Source: Dethiosulfovibrio faecalis (lineage in GTDB: Bacteria; Synergistota; Synergistia; Synergistales; Dethiosulfovibrionaceae). From it: DNA of 64,000 nt. Under the pieces are notes generated by a model that was not told the DNA's origin, did not search any database, and was given only the letters and a program-made list of their open reading frames with translations. Position numbers and translations under genes: made by a program. The stretch lies in NCBI RefSeq assembly GCF_021568795.1, contig NZ_JAKGUE010000012.1:1-64000 (forward strand). The letters are read 5' to 3'. Of the stretch, positions 17,019 to 25,536 are shown piece after piece (within the stretch, counting starts at the first letter, position 1; every line of letters starts with the position of its first letter).

Positions 17019-17362
17019 GTCCTCGTGACCTCGGCGGGAGTGAATCCCAAGGAGTCCCTGAGAACCGACACGGCGCTGGATAGAGCACTCTCGACCGCCG
17101 ATATCTCACCGGAAATCATCACGCAACCGGTGAACCTGTCCACGAACTCGACCTCGACGACCGCCGCTTTCGACGCGACATCGGCCGCTATGATGGAGCC
17201 CTCCCCGGGAGTTATGGTCATCAACCCCAGGGCTCCTCCTCTGTCGACTCCTATGCGATCGCAGAGGTTGGACCTGGGATTTCTGACCACGTGGGCCAAA
17301 GTGATCTGCTTTCCCGGCACAAACTCCTGAATGGAACGGGGTAACTTGCCCGATTCGGACAC
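17015..17362 (-). CDS. pduU: PduU/EutS, permuted BMC shell protein
   Basis: This is a circularly permuted BMC-H protein whose hexamers carry a small beta-barrel over the pore. The 115-aa product has the signature QEFVPGKQITLAHVV near the N-terminus, then GALGLMTITPGEGSIIAAD and VEFVDRFTGCVMISGEISAV. GTG at 17362 is chosen as the start: GGAGG lies 7 nt upstream and the resulting length equals EutS (about 111 aa). The open frame continues upstream to 17530, but those codons match nothing and run toward the terminator. It is the first gene of the pdu structural operon. Confidence 0.93.
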   Translation of the reverse strand: MSESGKLPRSIQEFVPGKQITLAHVVRNPRSNLCDRIGVDRGGALGLMTITPGEGSIIAADVASKAAVVEVEFVDRFTGCVMISGEISAVESALSSAVSVLRDSLGFTPAEVTRT

Positions 17363-17536
17363 TGGGCATCCTCCTTCCTGAACACTCGCTGAAACTAATC
17401 TTCTACACGATGCTATATGAGGGAGAAGTTGAAAGCATTCATAGAGAGAGCGGACTTTTTGACCGATAGAGCCACGAGATGAAGCTGAACGAGGGATGAG
17501 GGGGACTTCGTCTCTCTGAAGCGACGACAAGTAATC
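17363..17536 (-). promoter_or_regulatory. Probable pdu operon control region
   Basis: This stretch lies between the terminator behind the response-regulator gene and pduU, and should hold the pdu promoter. A TATAGC-like box near 17410-17420 is the only -10 candidate and has no good -35 partner, which fits an activator-dependent promoter. No sigma-54 (-24/-12) match was found. The AraC-type regulator encoded upstream probably binds here, but I could not define a repeated binding site by eye. Confidence 0.4.
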
Positions 17537-17575
17537 AAAAAAACGAAAGCGCCGCCTCTGAGGGCGACGCTTTCG
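17537..17575 (-). terminator. Intrinsic terminator after response-regulator gene
   Basis: On the minus strand the hairpin has arms GAAAGCGTCGCC and GGCGGCGCTTTC with one mismatch, followed by G and seven T. It ends the kinase/regulator transcript and separates it from the pdu structural genes, which therefore need their own promoter. Confidence 0.9.
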
Positions 17576-17590
17576 CAGATCGTTTGCTTT

Positions 17591-19159
17591 TCAGTTTTTT
17601 TTCCTGTAATCGCTAGGGCTACACCCGGTCGATTGCTTAAAGATTGTGCTGAAATAGGCGATGTTGCCGTACCCCACCGAGATAGCCACGTCTCTGACGG
17701 AGACTCCGTCGGACAAGAGGGCCTTGGCTCGATCCATCCTCACCGATTTCACCTTGTCGACGAAACGATCCCCAAGAACCCGTCTGAAGGTCCTGCTCAG
17801 ATAGCTGGGACTGACGTGTACTGCGTCGGCCACCCTCTCAAGGGTAACGTCGTCGTAGTTGGCCTCTATGTAGTGTAACGCCTGCTGAACCATTATGACC
17901 GTAGGATCGCTGGCGGATTCCCTCACTGTCCAGGCCTGATCGAAGGCCTCCGGAAGAGCTTTTGTAAGAGCCATGGGAGTCTGTATCGAGATGAGATTAA
18001 GCATCTGCCGCCTGCTCCATCCTGTCACCGCTCCGGCATCACATTTCAGCCGAAGCAAGACGTGACATACCTGTCCCAAAAGACCTGTCACCATGAACTT
18101 GACCATGTTGAGATCCGAAGGGGACGAGTTGCTTATCAGCACATCCAAGCTTTCCTTGACGGAAGAGAGAAGATCCGGCCTATTGTTCAGAAAAGCCTCC
18201 ACCGACTGCTGCTGCACGGTCTCCAGATCGAAATCGTAATCCGGCGTAGGAGGGTCGTCCACGCTGTTCTCCACCATGACGGCCCTCCCCATCCCTTCCA
18301 GCAAGCTCTCCTCGAGGGCCTCCTCCAACCTGGTAACGGCGGAGGGGATCGATTCCAGTCGGTCTATAAGTCCTCCGTAAGCCACGTTCGCCATCGCGTC
18401 GTTTCTAAGTATGACCTCGAGGAAACGGGAAAGCCAACGGTCGACGTCCGACAACGCTTCCTCGAAGGTCACCAAAAAAAAGGACAGAGACCCGTCCCAC
18501 GGGACCGTCACTACCTCGTCTCCCAGAGCCTTGTCGAAATCGTCCCACAGGAAGAGAGAATCGGTTCCAAGCCCTCTCTCGCTCGCCACGGAGATCACCC
18601 CGAAAAGGTGGCATGGTCTGGAAGGGGGCAATCTAAGGCTGGCCATGACGTCCATCATTCCATCGCTTACCTGACCGGAACGAAGCAGATCCTGTATCAT
18701 CCTAAGGGCCAACGAGCCTCTGTTGTTCTTTATAAAGGTCTTAAGCTGATCTATCTCCAGAGTTCTGAGCCGTCTCTCCCTGACGTCCCGCAAGACCCTG
18801 TCGAACTCTTCCTGGAGACGCTCCCCCGTGACGGGTTTTACCAAAAAGGACTTGACCCCCAGCCCCATGGCGTTCTGAGCGTATTGAAACACGTCGTAAG
18901 CCGTGATCAACACGACATCCCCGAGGAAACCGTCTTCCCTGAGCTTTTTGAGGGAGCTTAAACCGTCCCCCCCCGGTATGTGTATGTCGAGAAGGACGAC
19001 GTCGGGATCCCAGGTCCCGCAGAGTTCCTCGAACTCGGGGGCGGTTCCGACCGATTTTATCTCGAGGGGGTCCTTCATCCTCTCCAGAAGAATCGACAGA
19101 GCCTTCCGTTCAAGGGGCTCGTCCTCCACCACCAGGACCTTGAAGATATCTCCCGTCAT
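17591..19159 (-). CDS. Response regulator, REC-AraC type
   Basis: This is a cytosolic two-component transcription regulator of the YesN-like type. The 522-aa product has a receiver domain at about residues 7-125, with acidic pocket VVEDE, phospho-acceptor Asp58 in VVLLDIHIPGGDG and the conserved Lys in FLVKPV. A long middle region follows. The C-terminal AraC double helix-turn-helix lies at about 420-522 (RVADAVHVSPSYLSRTFRRV; VGYGNIAYFSTIFKQSTGCSP, shown in part). The start overlaps the kinase stop as ATGA. Position next to the pdu operon and pairing with a PocR-domain kinase make it the likely activator of pdu (inference). Confidence 0.93.
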   Translation of the reverse strand: MTGDIFKVLVVEDEPLERKALSILLERMKDPLEIKSVGTAPEFEELCGTWDPDVVLLDIHIPGGDGLSSLKKLREDGFLGDVVLITAYDVFQYAQNAMGLGVKSFLVKPVTGERLQEEFDRVLRDVRERRLRTLEIDQLKTFIKNNRGSLALRMIQDLLRSGQVSDGMMDVMASLRLPPSRPCHLFGVISVASERGLGTDSLFLWDDFDKALGDEVVTVPWDGSLSFFLVTFEEALSDVDRWLSRFLEVILRNDAMANVAYGGLIDRLESIPSAVTRLEEALEESLLEGMGRAVMVENSVDDPPTPDYDFDLETVQQQSVEAFLNNRPDLLSSVKESLDVLISNSSPSDLNMVKFMVTGLLGQVCHVLLRLKCDAGAVTGWSRRQMLNLISIQTPMALTKALPEAFDQAWTVRESASDPTVIMVQQALHYIEANYDDVTLERVADAVHVSPSYLSRTFRRVLGDRFVDKVKSVRMDRAKALLSDGVSVRDVAISVGYGNIAYFSTIFKQSTGCSPSDYRKKN

Positions 19160-20385
19160 CCCGTCATCTCCTCCCCTCGTCTCAAAGGCATGGTAACCTC
19201 GAATCTACTTCCATCGCCGGGACAGGAGGACCAACGGAGACAGCCCTCTTTTCCATAATGAAGATCCAGCCTTTCCATGACGTTAGATACCCCGACTCCG
19301 GGAGAGAAATTGGAACAATCGAATCCTACACCGTCGTCGGAAACGGTGACCACAAGAGAACCTTCTTCTATGGAAGCGTCGACGGAAAGGTGGCATCGGT
19401 CAGTCGAGGGTTCCACTCCGTGGACTATGGCGTTCTCGACCAAAGGCTGCAATATCATGAAGGGTACCCTCACGTCCCTGGTTCCGGGATCGACGTGGAG
19501 GTCGAAATCGAACCTATCGCTGAACCTTATCTTGTTTATAGAGAGGAAATGTTCTACGCACTCCACCTCCCCGGCAAGGGGAACCAACTCCTCTCTGGCC
19601 TGTCTTCTCAAGACATACCTCAGATACTGGGAAAACCTGTATGCCAAGGCCTCCGTCTCAGGCGCATTCTCGAACATGGCGAGGCGAACTATAGCGTTGA
19701 GGGTATTGAACATGAAGTGGGGGTTCAATTGATGTCTGAGAGCCTTTATCTGACTGATCTTCAGGTTCCTCTCGAGAGACTGCTTGTCGCATTTCTCCCT
19801 CATGAGAACCAGATCCTTTACGAGCAATTTCTTCTCCGCCAGACGGCGCTCGCATAGCTCTACGACATGAGACGAGACCAGCTTTATAAGCTCTCCTCCC
19901 TGGTCTATGACCTCCCTGGGGACGACCGGGGCCTCCATGAACAGGTCCACCAATTCGTCCCGATTGGACAAATTCTGCCAACCAACTCCGGCAAGCTCCT
20001 CCACCTCCTGACGGGTATAGTGTCTAAGCTTTACCTGACCGCAAAGCACCACCCCGGCCAGACGGCCCTCTATTACCACCGGAAGGGCCATATCTATCAA
20101 TCCCGCATGACAGCGATATATTCTTACCTTTCCCTGCTCCAGCCCAGCTCTTCCACCGGCGGCATCGCTCTCCCAACACAATCTCCGACCTTCCTCGGTG
20201 GACCGCATGAGACGGCAAAACCTTGTAAAATTGCTGGGGGTGGTTATCGGAACTCCCAAGGCCGTAGTGAGAACCGCGCCACAGTTCAATATCTGGGCGA
20301 ATCTATCCAGAATCTCCTGTAGGACCCCTATGTTGACGGTCTGATGCCACCACTCCAGAGAACCGTACTCTAATTCTTCCACGAT
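19156..20385 (-). CDS. PocR-domain sensor histidine kinase, LytS/YesM type
   Basis: This is a soluble sensor kinase paired with the regulator at 17591. The 409-aa product starts with a PocR-type ligand domain (about 15-175): LQEILDRFAQILNCG, FCRLMRSTEEG and the Cys-containing CHAGLIDMALPVVIEGRLAG. The phospho-acceptor region follows with His in RHQLNPHFMFNTLNA, then an ATPase domain with LVENAIVHGVEP and DDGVGF. It lacks membrane segments, so it should sense a cytosolic ligand, presumably propanediol or glycerol as in PocR (inference). GTG at 20385 has GGGAGGTGAG about 8 nt upstream. ATG at 20442 lacks any ribosome-binding site and would run into cobO. Confidence 0.9.
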   Translation of the reverse strand: MVEELEYGSLEWWHQTVNIGVLQEILDRFAQILNCGAVLTTALGVPITTPSNFTRFCRLMRSTEEGRRLCWESDAAGGRAGLEQGKVRIYRCHAGLIDMALPVVIEGRLAGVVLCGQVKLRHYTRQEVEELAGVGWQNLSNRDELVDLFMEAPVVPREVIDQGGELIKLVSSHVVELCERRLAEKKLLVKDLVLMREKCDKQSLERNLKISQIKALRHQLNPHFMFNTLNAIVRLAMFENAPETEALAYRFSQYLRYVLRRQAREELVPLAGEVECVEHFLSINKIRFSDRFDFDLHVDPGTRDVRVPFMILQPLVENAIVHGVEPSTDRCHLSVDASIEEGSLVVTVSDDGVGFDCSNFSPGVGVSNVMERLDLHYGKEGCLRWSSCPGDGSRFEVTMPLRRGEEMTG

Positions 20386-20447
20386 AACCTCACCTCCCAA
20401 AGGAAAGTGTAAACGAGGAGGAGAAAAAGCGAAAGGAGCCATATACC

Positions 20448-20963
20448 ATGAAAAAAGGTTACCTATCGGTCAACACCGGCGACGGCAAGGGCAAGACTAC
20501 CGCCGCCGTAGGACAGGCTCTAAGGGCCCTGGGGGCGGGATATTCGGTCTACGTCGGTCAATTTCTGAAGAGCGATCGCTCCGGCGAGATAAGAGTCCTT
20601 CGAGAAATCTCGTCCAAGGTCGCCACCGAGACCTACGGCATAGAGAGGAAGGTCGGATCGCCCGTGACGGAGCGAGACAGGGAGGCGGCGAAAGAGGGAC
20701 TGACACGACTGAAAAAAGCGATCGACGACGGCTACGATCTGGTCGTAGCCGACGAGATACTGGTGGCGATGTCTTCTGGCCTGCTAGAGGAGTCGGAGCT
20801 GCTGGACCTCATGGAGTCGAAACCGGAATCGGTGGAACTCGTCATGACGGGAAGAGGGGCGACCCAGGCCATAATCGACAGGGCCGACGTAGTAACCGAG
20901 ATGGTGGAGATCAAACACCATTATCGCTTGGGAGTACAGGCAAGAGAGGGTATAGAGAAATGA
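20448..20963 (+). CDS. cobO: CobO/BtuR, ATP:corrinoid adenosyltransferase
   Basis: CobO adenosylates cobinamide or cobyrinic acid a,c-diamide in the cytosol during B12 synthesis and salvage. The 171-aa product shows the modified P-loop GDGKGKTTAAVG near residue 11, the IGQFLK-type segment seen as VGQFLKSD, and a Walker-B-like DLVVADEILVAM. The start ATG at 20448 has AAAGGAG 10 nt upstream. It is divergent from the pdu regulators and overlaps cbiA as ATGA. It is a different enzyme family from the PduO of the compartment. Confidence 0.95.
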   Translation: MKKGYLSVNTGDGKGKTTAAVGQALRALGAGYSVYVGQFLKSDRSGEIRVLREISSKVATETYGIERKVGSPVTERDREAAKEGLTRLKKAIDDGYDLVVADEILVAMSSGLLEESELLDLMESKPESVELVMTGRGATQAIIDRADVVTEMVEIKHHYRLGVQAREGIEK

Positions 20964-22342
20964 TCACTCCGAGGATAGTCATCGCCGGGACTCACAGCGG
21001 AACAGGCAAGACCACGATTGTCATGGGAATCGCCGCGGCCCTCAAGGCCAGGGGGGTTTCGGTTCAGACCTTCAAAACCGGTCCGGATTATATCGACCCG
21101 GGATTCCACTCGGCAGCATCAGGAAGACCGTGCAGAAACCTGGACTCCATGCTTTTGGAGAAAGACCCTTTGCTGGAGCTTTTCCACCGTGGATCGGAGG
21201 GATCGGAGATATCCATCGTCGAGGGCGTGATGGGACTTTTCGACGGAGCAACGGGAGTGGACGACAGGGGAAGCGCAGCAAGCCTGGCCAGATTAAGCGA
21301 TACTCCCGTTGTCCTGGTGGTGGACGCCAGGTCCATGGCCAGGAGCGCAGCCGCGGTCGTTCGAGGTTTCGCGTCCTTCGATCCCTATGTCTCAGTGAAG
21401 GGGGTTATTTTCAACAGGATAGGCAGTCCGAGACATTTCGAAATGGTAAAAGAGGCGGTAGAATCGACTACGGAAGTGAAGGTCCTGGGATATCTTCCCA
21501 GAGACGAGGCCCTGGCTCTTCCGGAAAGACATCTGGGACTCGTCCCAGCATGGGAGAGAGAGGATTTTCCCTCATATCTGGATCATCTGGCAGGGCTGGT
21601 GGAGGATAACGTGGATTTAGACGCCCTGCTGTCTCTGGCCCGAAAAGCCCGTCCCTTCCCATCCCACCGATCCGAACTGTTCCCCTACCCCTCAGTTCCC
21701 AAGAGGATCGATATAGCTGTGGCTATGGACAAGGCCTTCCATTTCTACTATCAGGACAACCTGGACATACTGACTCACATGGGGGCGAATCTAGTGCCTT
21801 TCAGCCCGATAGACGACGAAAAGATACCTCCAGAGGCATCGGCTCTCTACATCGGAGGAGGCTTCCCGGAATTATTCGCACCGGATCTGGAGACGAACCT
21901 GTCCATGAGAGAGGACGTAAAAAAGAAGGCCGAGGAGGGAATGCCGATACTCGCCGAGTGCGGAGGTCTGATGTATCTGGTGCAGGCCATAGAGACCCCC
22001 GAGGGTAAGGTCCACTCCATGGCGGGAGTCTTTCCAGGCCGAATGTCCATGGGCAAGAGGCTCAGGGCCCTGGGATACTGCGAAGGAGAGACCCTGACTG
22101 ACACATTGCTGGGACCAAAGGGCAAAAGGATCCTCGGTCACGTGTTTCACTGGTCGTCCTACGAGGGGCCCGACGACGCTCCCATAGCCTTGAGGCTTTC
22201 CAAGGGAGACAGTACCACCGAGGAGGGCTTGGCAAAAAACAACGTACTGGCGAGCTACCTCCACATCCATTTCGGAAGCGACAGGACGATACCGGAGAGT
22301 TTTCTTGAAACCGCTCTAAGATGGCAAGAAAAAAGGGCATAG
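20960..22342 (+). CDS. cbiA: CbiA, cobyrinic acid a,c-diamide synthase
   Basis: CbiA amidates the a and c side chains of cobyrinic acid using glutamine and ATP. The 460-aa product has an N-terminal ATPase domain (GTHSGTGKTTIVMGI at about 9-23; GVMGLFDGATGVDD) and a C-terminal class I glutaminase-like domain. The latter contains GGGFPELFA and nucleophile Cys in AECGGLMYL, with a His near the end (HIHFGSD). It is coupled to cobO and lies before the riboswitch, so unlike the following cbi genes it may not be under direct B12 control. Confidence 0.95.
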   Translation: MITPRIVIAGTHSGTGKTTIVMGIAAALKARGVSVQTFKTGPDYIDPGFHSAASGRPCRNLDSMLLEKDPLLELFHRGSEGSEISIVEGVMGLFDGATGVDDRGSAASLARLSDTPVVLVVDARSMARSAAAVVRGFASFDPYVSVKGVIFNRIGSPRHFEMVKEAVESTTEVKVLGYLPRDEALALPERHLGLVPAWEREDFPSYLDHLAGLVEDNVDLDALLSLARKARPFPSHRSELFPYPSVPKRIDIAVAMDKAFHFYYQDNLDILTHMGANLVPFSPIDDEKIPPEASALYIGGGFPELFAPDLETNLSMREDVKKKAEEGMPILAECGGLMYLVQAIETPEGKVHSMAGVFPGRMSMGKRLRALGYCEGETLTDTLLGPKGKRILGHVFHWSSYEGPDDAPIALRLSKGDSTTEEGLAKNNVLASYLHIHFGSDRTIPESFLETALRWQEKRA

Positions 22343-22347
22343 GACAT

Positions 22348-22375
22348 TTGACAAACCGGGCCGAAGCCCTATCAT
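22348..22375 (+). promoter_or_regulatory. Sigma-70 promoter for the cbi-hem-ton operon
   Basis: A perfect -35 TTGACA (22348-22353) and a -10 TATCAT (22370-22375) are separated by 16 bp. Transcription should start near 22382, right at the head of the cobalamin riboswitch. Confidence 0.85.
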
Positions 22376-22382
22376 TTTCAGA

Positions 22383-22520
22383 CAGACACGTAGACGTCTC
22401 TTTTCGGAAAGTCCGGTGAAAATCCGGCGCGGACCCGCCACTGTATCCTCCTGCCTCCGCAGGGGGGGAGCCAGATCGCGAGAAGAAGACGAAGGCAGAA
22501 AGCTCCGCGAGGTTCGGACC
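22383..22520 (+). ncRNA. Cobalamin riboswitch aptamer
   Basis: The aptamer has the hallmark stretch GGTGAAAATCC, then GGCGCGGACCCGCCACTGT and a B12-box-like AGCCAGATCGCGAG further on. It lies between cbiA and cbiC on the same strand and is followed at once by a terminator hairpin, so B12 binding should stop transcription of cbiC and everything behind it. Confidence 0.93.
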
Positions 22521-22524
22521 GATA

Positions 22525-22556
22525 AAAGGCAGACCCTCAAGGGTCTGCCTTTTTAG
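22525..22556 (+). terminator. Terminator of the cobalamin riboswitch (expression platform)
   Basis: The hairpin AAAGGCAGACCC-TCAA-GGGTCTGCCTTTT is followed by T residues and ends 17 nt before the cbiC start. Its place just after the aptamer marks it as the B12-responsive off-switch. Confidence 0.92.
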
Positions 22557-22572
22557 ATTTAGGAGGAAAAAA

Positions 22573-23205
22573 ATGACTCAGAGATTCATGGCTCCCGCCG
22601 ACATAGAGGCAAAGAGCTTCAGGATACTCCAGGAAAAGATGGGTCCGTTCCACGGAACGGAGGAGGAGCTGGCCATAGTCACCAGGGTGGCCCACGCCAC
22701 GGCCGACGTGGATTTCGGCATGAGCCTGTACATCCACGAAGGGGCTATAGAATCGGGGTTATCCGCCCTTCGGTCGGGAGCGCCGGTTATAACCGACGTC
22801 GAGATGGTCCGGGCCGGAATAAGAAAAGACGGCTTGGAGAGCATGGGAGGCAGGGTACTGACCTTCCTGAACGACCCCGAAGTGGCCGAGATGGCCAGAG
22901 ACACTGCGAACGCCACCAGGTCTCAGATGGCCATGAGGAAGGCACTTCCCCACATGGAAGGAGCCATCGTCGCCATAGGCAACGCCCCTACCGCCCTCTT
23001 CGAGATCATAGACAGGATAAAGGCGAAGGAAGCCAGCCCTGCTCTGGTAATCGGAATGCCCATAGGTTTCGTCGGAGCCGCCGAGTCTCATCAGGAACTG
23101 ATAGAGCTCGATTATCCGTCCATAACCGCCCCTGGGCCCAAGGGAGGAAGTCCCGTCGCAGCCGCGATAGTGAACGCCCTTATAAAACTGGCCCTCAGAC
23201 CATGA
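22573..23205 (+). CDS. cbiC: CbiC, (cobalt-)precorrin-8 methylmutase
   Basis: CbiC moves the C11 methyl group to C12 to make cobyrinic acid. The 210-aa product has the usual length. The catalytic histidine is in VTRVAHATADVDF, and GNAPTALFEI together with GMPIGFVGAAESH are typical blocks of the CbiC/CobH family. AGGAGG stands 7 nt before the ATG. It is the first gene behind the riboswitch and overlaps cbiD. Confidence 0.96.
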   Translation: MTQRFMAPADIEAKSFRILQEKMGPFHGTEEELAIVTRVAHATADVDFGMSLYIHEGAIESGLSALRSGAPVITDVEMVRAGIRKDGLESMGGRVLTFLNDPEVAEMARDTANATRSQMAMRKALPHMEGAIVAIGNAPTALFEIIDRIKAKEASPALVIGMPIGFVGAAESHQELIELDYPSITAPGPKGGSPVAAAIVNALIKLALRP

Positions 23206-24335
23206 CGGCCCGATTCGAATCTCTGGGGTCCGTCGGAGGGCTCAGACGAGGGTTCACCTCGGGCACGTCGGTCCAAGCCGCGGCCAAGGCGGCCGCCTAT
23301 ATGGCCGTAACCGGAGAGACGACGGACACCGTGGCGGTGGAACTGCCAAACGGGATGGAGTTTGAGGTCCCGGTGGAGGACGCCACAATAGGAGAAGGAT
23401 GGGCTTCCTGCTGCGTGATCAAGAGATCCGGAGACGACCCTGACGTTACGGACGGACACAGGTTCTGCTGCACCGTGAGGATATCGGACCTTCCAGGCGT
23501 GACGATCATAGGGGGCAAGGGCGTAGGCAAGGTCACAAAGGAAGGGCTGCCTATTCCTCCTGGAGAGCCTGCCATAAACCCCACTCCCAGAAAGATGATC
23601 CTAAGGGACCTCTCCGCTCTGACACCTGACGGCAAGGGACTGGAGGTGACGGTTTCCATACCGGACGGAGAGGATCTGGCTAAAAAGACATGGAACCCCA
23701 GACTGGGAATCGAGGGAGGGATCTCGGTCATAGGCACCACCGGCATAGTGGAACCCAAGTCGACCGCAGCCTGGGAGGCGTCCATCGATGTCTACGTCAG
23801 GGTGGCAGCCAAAGAGGTCGAAAAGGGCCCCCTGTTCCTCCCTCTCGGGTATATCGGGGAAAAACTCCTGAAAGAGAGATTCGATATCCCGGCGGAGAAG
23901 ATCGTCAAGACCGGAGACAAGGTGGGCTACACGCTTGAACGATGTATCGCCGAGGGGATAGAGAAAACCCTCATCGTAGGGCATATCGGCAAGCTTACCA
24001 AGCTGGCCGCAGGTATATTCGACACCAACTACAGATCGGGAGACGGAAGACTGGAGACCGTGGCGGCATGGGCCGGAGCCTCTGGGGCGTCTCAATCTGT
24101 GATTCGAGAGATATTGGACCTCAAACTGGCCGAGGCGGCGGTTCCCATAATAATACGAGAGGGTCTTGAGGAAACCTTCAGCCACATATCCAGACGATCT
24201 CAGGAACGGCTGACGGAGTTCCTCAAGGGAGAAATGGAGATAGCCACTGCCCTAACCGACCTGGAGGGAACGATCCTGTCCACCTGGCCTGAAGACGTCA
24301 TGGAGGGGAAATCATGGAAAAAATTCACATCGTAG
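23202..24335 (+). CDS. cbiD: CbiD, cobalt-precorrin-5B C1-methyltransferase
   Basis: CbiD methylates C1 of the ring in the oxygen-independent B12 pathway. The 377-aa product begins with the family block LRRGFTSGTSVQAAAKAA. It contains GKGVGKVTKEGLPIPPGEPAINPTPR, seen as KGVGKVTKEGL and GEPAINPTPRKM, and later LIVGHIGKLTKLAAGIF. It overlaps cbiC by an ATGA and runs 22 bp into cbiE. CbiD is diagnostic of the anaerobic, early-cobalt pathway. Confidence 0.96.
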   Translation: MTARFESLGSVGGLRRGFTSGTSVQAAAKAAAYMAVTGETTDTVAVELPNGMEFEVPVEDATIGEGWASCCVIKRSGDDPDVTDGHRFCCTVRISDLPGVTIIGGKGVGKVTKEGLPIPPGEPAINPTPRKMILRDLSALTPDGKGLEVTVSIPDGEDLAKKTWNPRLGIEGGISVIGTTGIVEPKSTAAWEASIDVYVRVAAKEVEKGPLFLPLGYIGEKLLKERFDIPAEKIVKTGDKVGYTLERCIAEGIEKTLIVGHIGKLTKLAAGIFDTNYRSGDGRLETVAAWAGASGASQSVIREILDLKLAEAAVPIIIREGLEETFSHISRRSQERLTEFLKGEMEIATALTDLEGTILSTWPEDVMEGKSWKKFTS

Positions 24336-24952
24336 GGGTGGGGCCTGGATCCAGGGATTACCTCCTTCCTATAGCCCTAAAGGTAATAGAGGGCTCCAAC
24401 ACCCTCCTGGGATCCCCAAGACTTCTGGAGATGTTCTCCGATATGGCGGACAAGAAAACGGTGGCCCTGTCGGGATCTCCGTCGGAGGCGCTTGAAATCA
24501 TCTTGAAGAGAGGTCGAAACGAGAGGATGGCCGTCCTGGTCTCCGGAGATCCCTGTTTCTTCAGTCTGGGCAGCTCCCTGGCGGCATCCCTTCCGGAAGA
24601 TCAATACGAGATCATACCGGGACTGAGCTCGGTCTCCCTGGCCTTCTCCAGACTGGGAATATCCTGGCAGGATGGGACCTTCGTGAGCGTCCACGGAAGA
24701 CCTCTGGAATCATTGAACGAACTGCAAAAAGAGACCGGCCCGATAGCTATCCTGACCGGAGGGCTCAACAACCCGATGGAGGTGGCCTCGAAACTTCTAA
24801 AAATAGGGGCATCGGATAGAAAGTGCTGGACTATGTCGAACCTGGGGACCGACGACGAGAGGGTCGAATCGACAAAACTATCCGATCTGTCCGAAGAGGA
24901 TCGAGCTTCCTGGCCCTCTTTGACCCTGGTCCTTCTGGAGCCCCTGTCATGA
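24314..24952 (+). CDS. cbiE: CbiE, cobalt-precorrin-7 C5-methyltransferase
   Basis: CbiE is a SAM-dependent methyltransferase that acts on C5 of the corrin ring. The 212-aa product starts with the tetrapyrrole-methylase loop HIVGVGPGSRDYLLP. It also carries LVSGDPCFFSLGSSL and IPGLSSVSLAFSRLG. The ATG at 24314 lies inside the end of cbiD. The stop overlaps cbiT as ATGA, so the CobL-type CbiE-CbiT pair is made from adjacent genes and not from a fusion. Confidence 0.95.
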   Translation: MEKIHIVGVGPGSRDYLLPIALKVIEGSNTLLGSPRLLEMFSDMADKKTVALSGSPSEALEIILKRGRNERMAVLVSGDPCFFSLGSSLAASLPEDQYEIIPGLSSVSLAFSRLGISWQDGTFVSVHGRPLESLNELQKETGPIAILTGGLNNPMEVASKLLKIGASDRKCWTMSNLGTDDERVESTKLSDLSEEDRASWPSLTLVLLEPLS

Positions 24953-25536
24953 TAGGCCCTTTTACGGACGACTCATTCATCAGAGAGCCATCGATACCTC
25001 TGACAAAAGCCCCGATAAGGGCGATCGTAACGTCTCTATTACAACCCCTCCACGGATCCGTCCTGGGAGAGGTGGGAACCGGAAGCGGAGGCATAACGGC
25101 GGAGCTGGCAAGACAGGTGGGACCTGGAAAGGTCTTCTCTCTGGACCCGTCGGAAAGGGCTCTCGATCTGGCGTCCAGGAACCTGTCTAAAATGGGTTTA
25201 ACGGACAGGGTGACTTTGATCTGTGGAAAAGCGCCGGAGGATCTTACCTCCTTCCCCCCCTTGGACGGCCTGACGATAGGAGGACACGGAGGACGGCTTA
25301 CATCCATAATCCGAGCCGGTCTATCCAAACTCAAGGAGAACGGAAGAATAATCGTCACGGCCAACATGCCCTCTACGGCGGACGAGGCCCTAAAGGCCCT
25401 GGAGTCCCTGTCGATAGAGCCCTCCATGTGGCAACTGGCCCCCTCGGAGGGACGGAGGACCAAGGCGGGATGGATGCTGAAAGCCTTGAATCCCACCTTC
25501 ATAGTGTGGGGAGATCGGAAGGGGAACTGCTTATGA
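24949..25536 (+). CDS. cbiT: CbiT, cobalt-precorrin-6B C15-methyltransferase (decarboxylating)
   Basis: CbiT methylates C15 and removes the acetate carboxyl at C12. The 195-aa product has the Rossmann SAM motif GEVGTGSGGITAELA near residue 45 and the PLTKAPIRAIVTSLL block before it. The start ATG at 24949 overlaps the cbiE stop and has GGAG 8 nt upstream. The open frame reaches back to 24823, but those codons only shadow cbiE. It overlaps cbiF as ATGA. Confidence 0.94.
   Translation: MIGPFTDDSFIREPSIPLTKAPIRAIVTSLLQPLHGSVLGEVGTGSGGITAELARQVGPGKVFSLDPSERALDLASRNLSKMGLTDRVTLICGKAPEDLTSFPPLDGLTIGGHGGRLTSIIRAGLSKLKENGRIIVTANMPSTADEALKALESLSIEPSMWQLAPSEGRRTKAGWMLKALNPTFIVWGDRKGNCL

Noticed and set aside
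17363..17530. N-terminal extension of the PduU/EutS frame
   Set aside because: The GTG at 17362 has an ideal ribosome-binding site and gives the family length; the extension runs toward a terminator.
17363..17536. Sigma-54 promoter before pduU
   Set aside because: TGGCTC is present, but the required GC element 10 bp downstream is missing.
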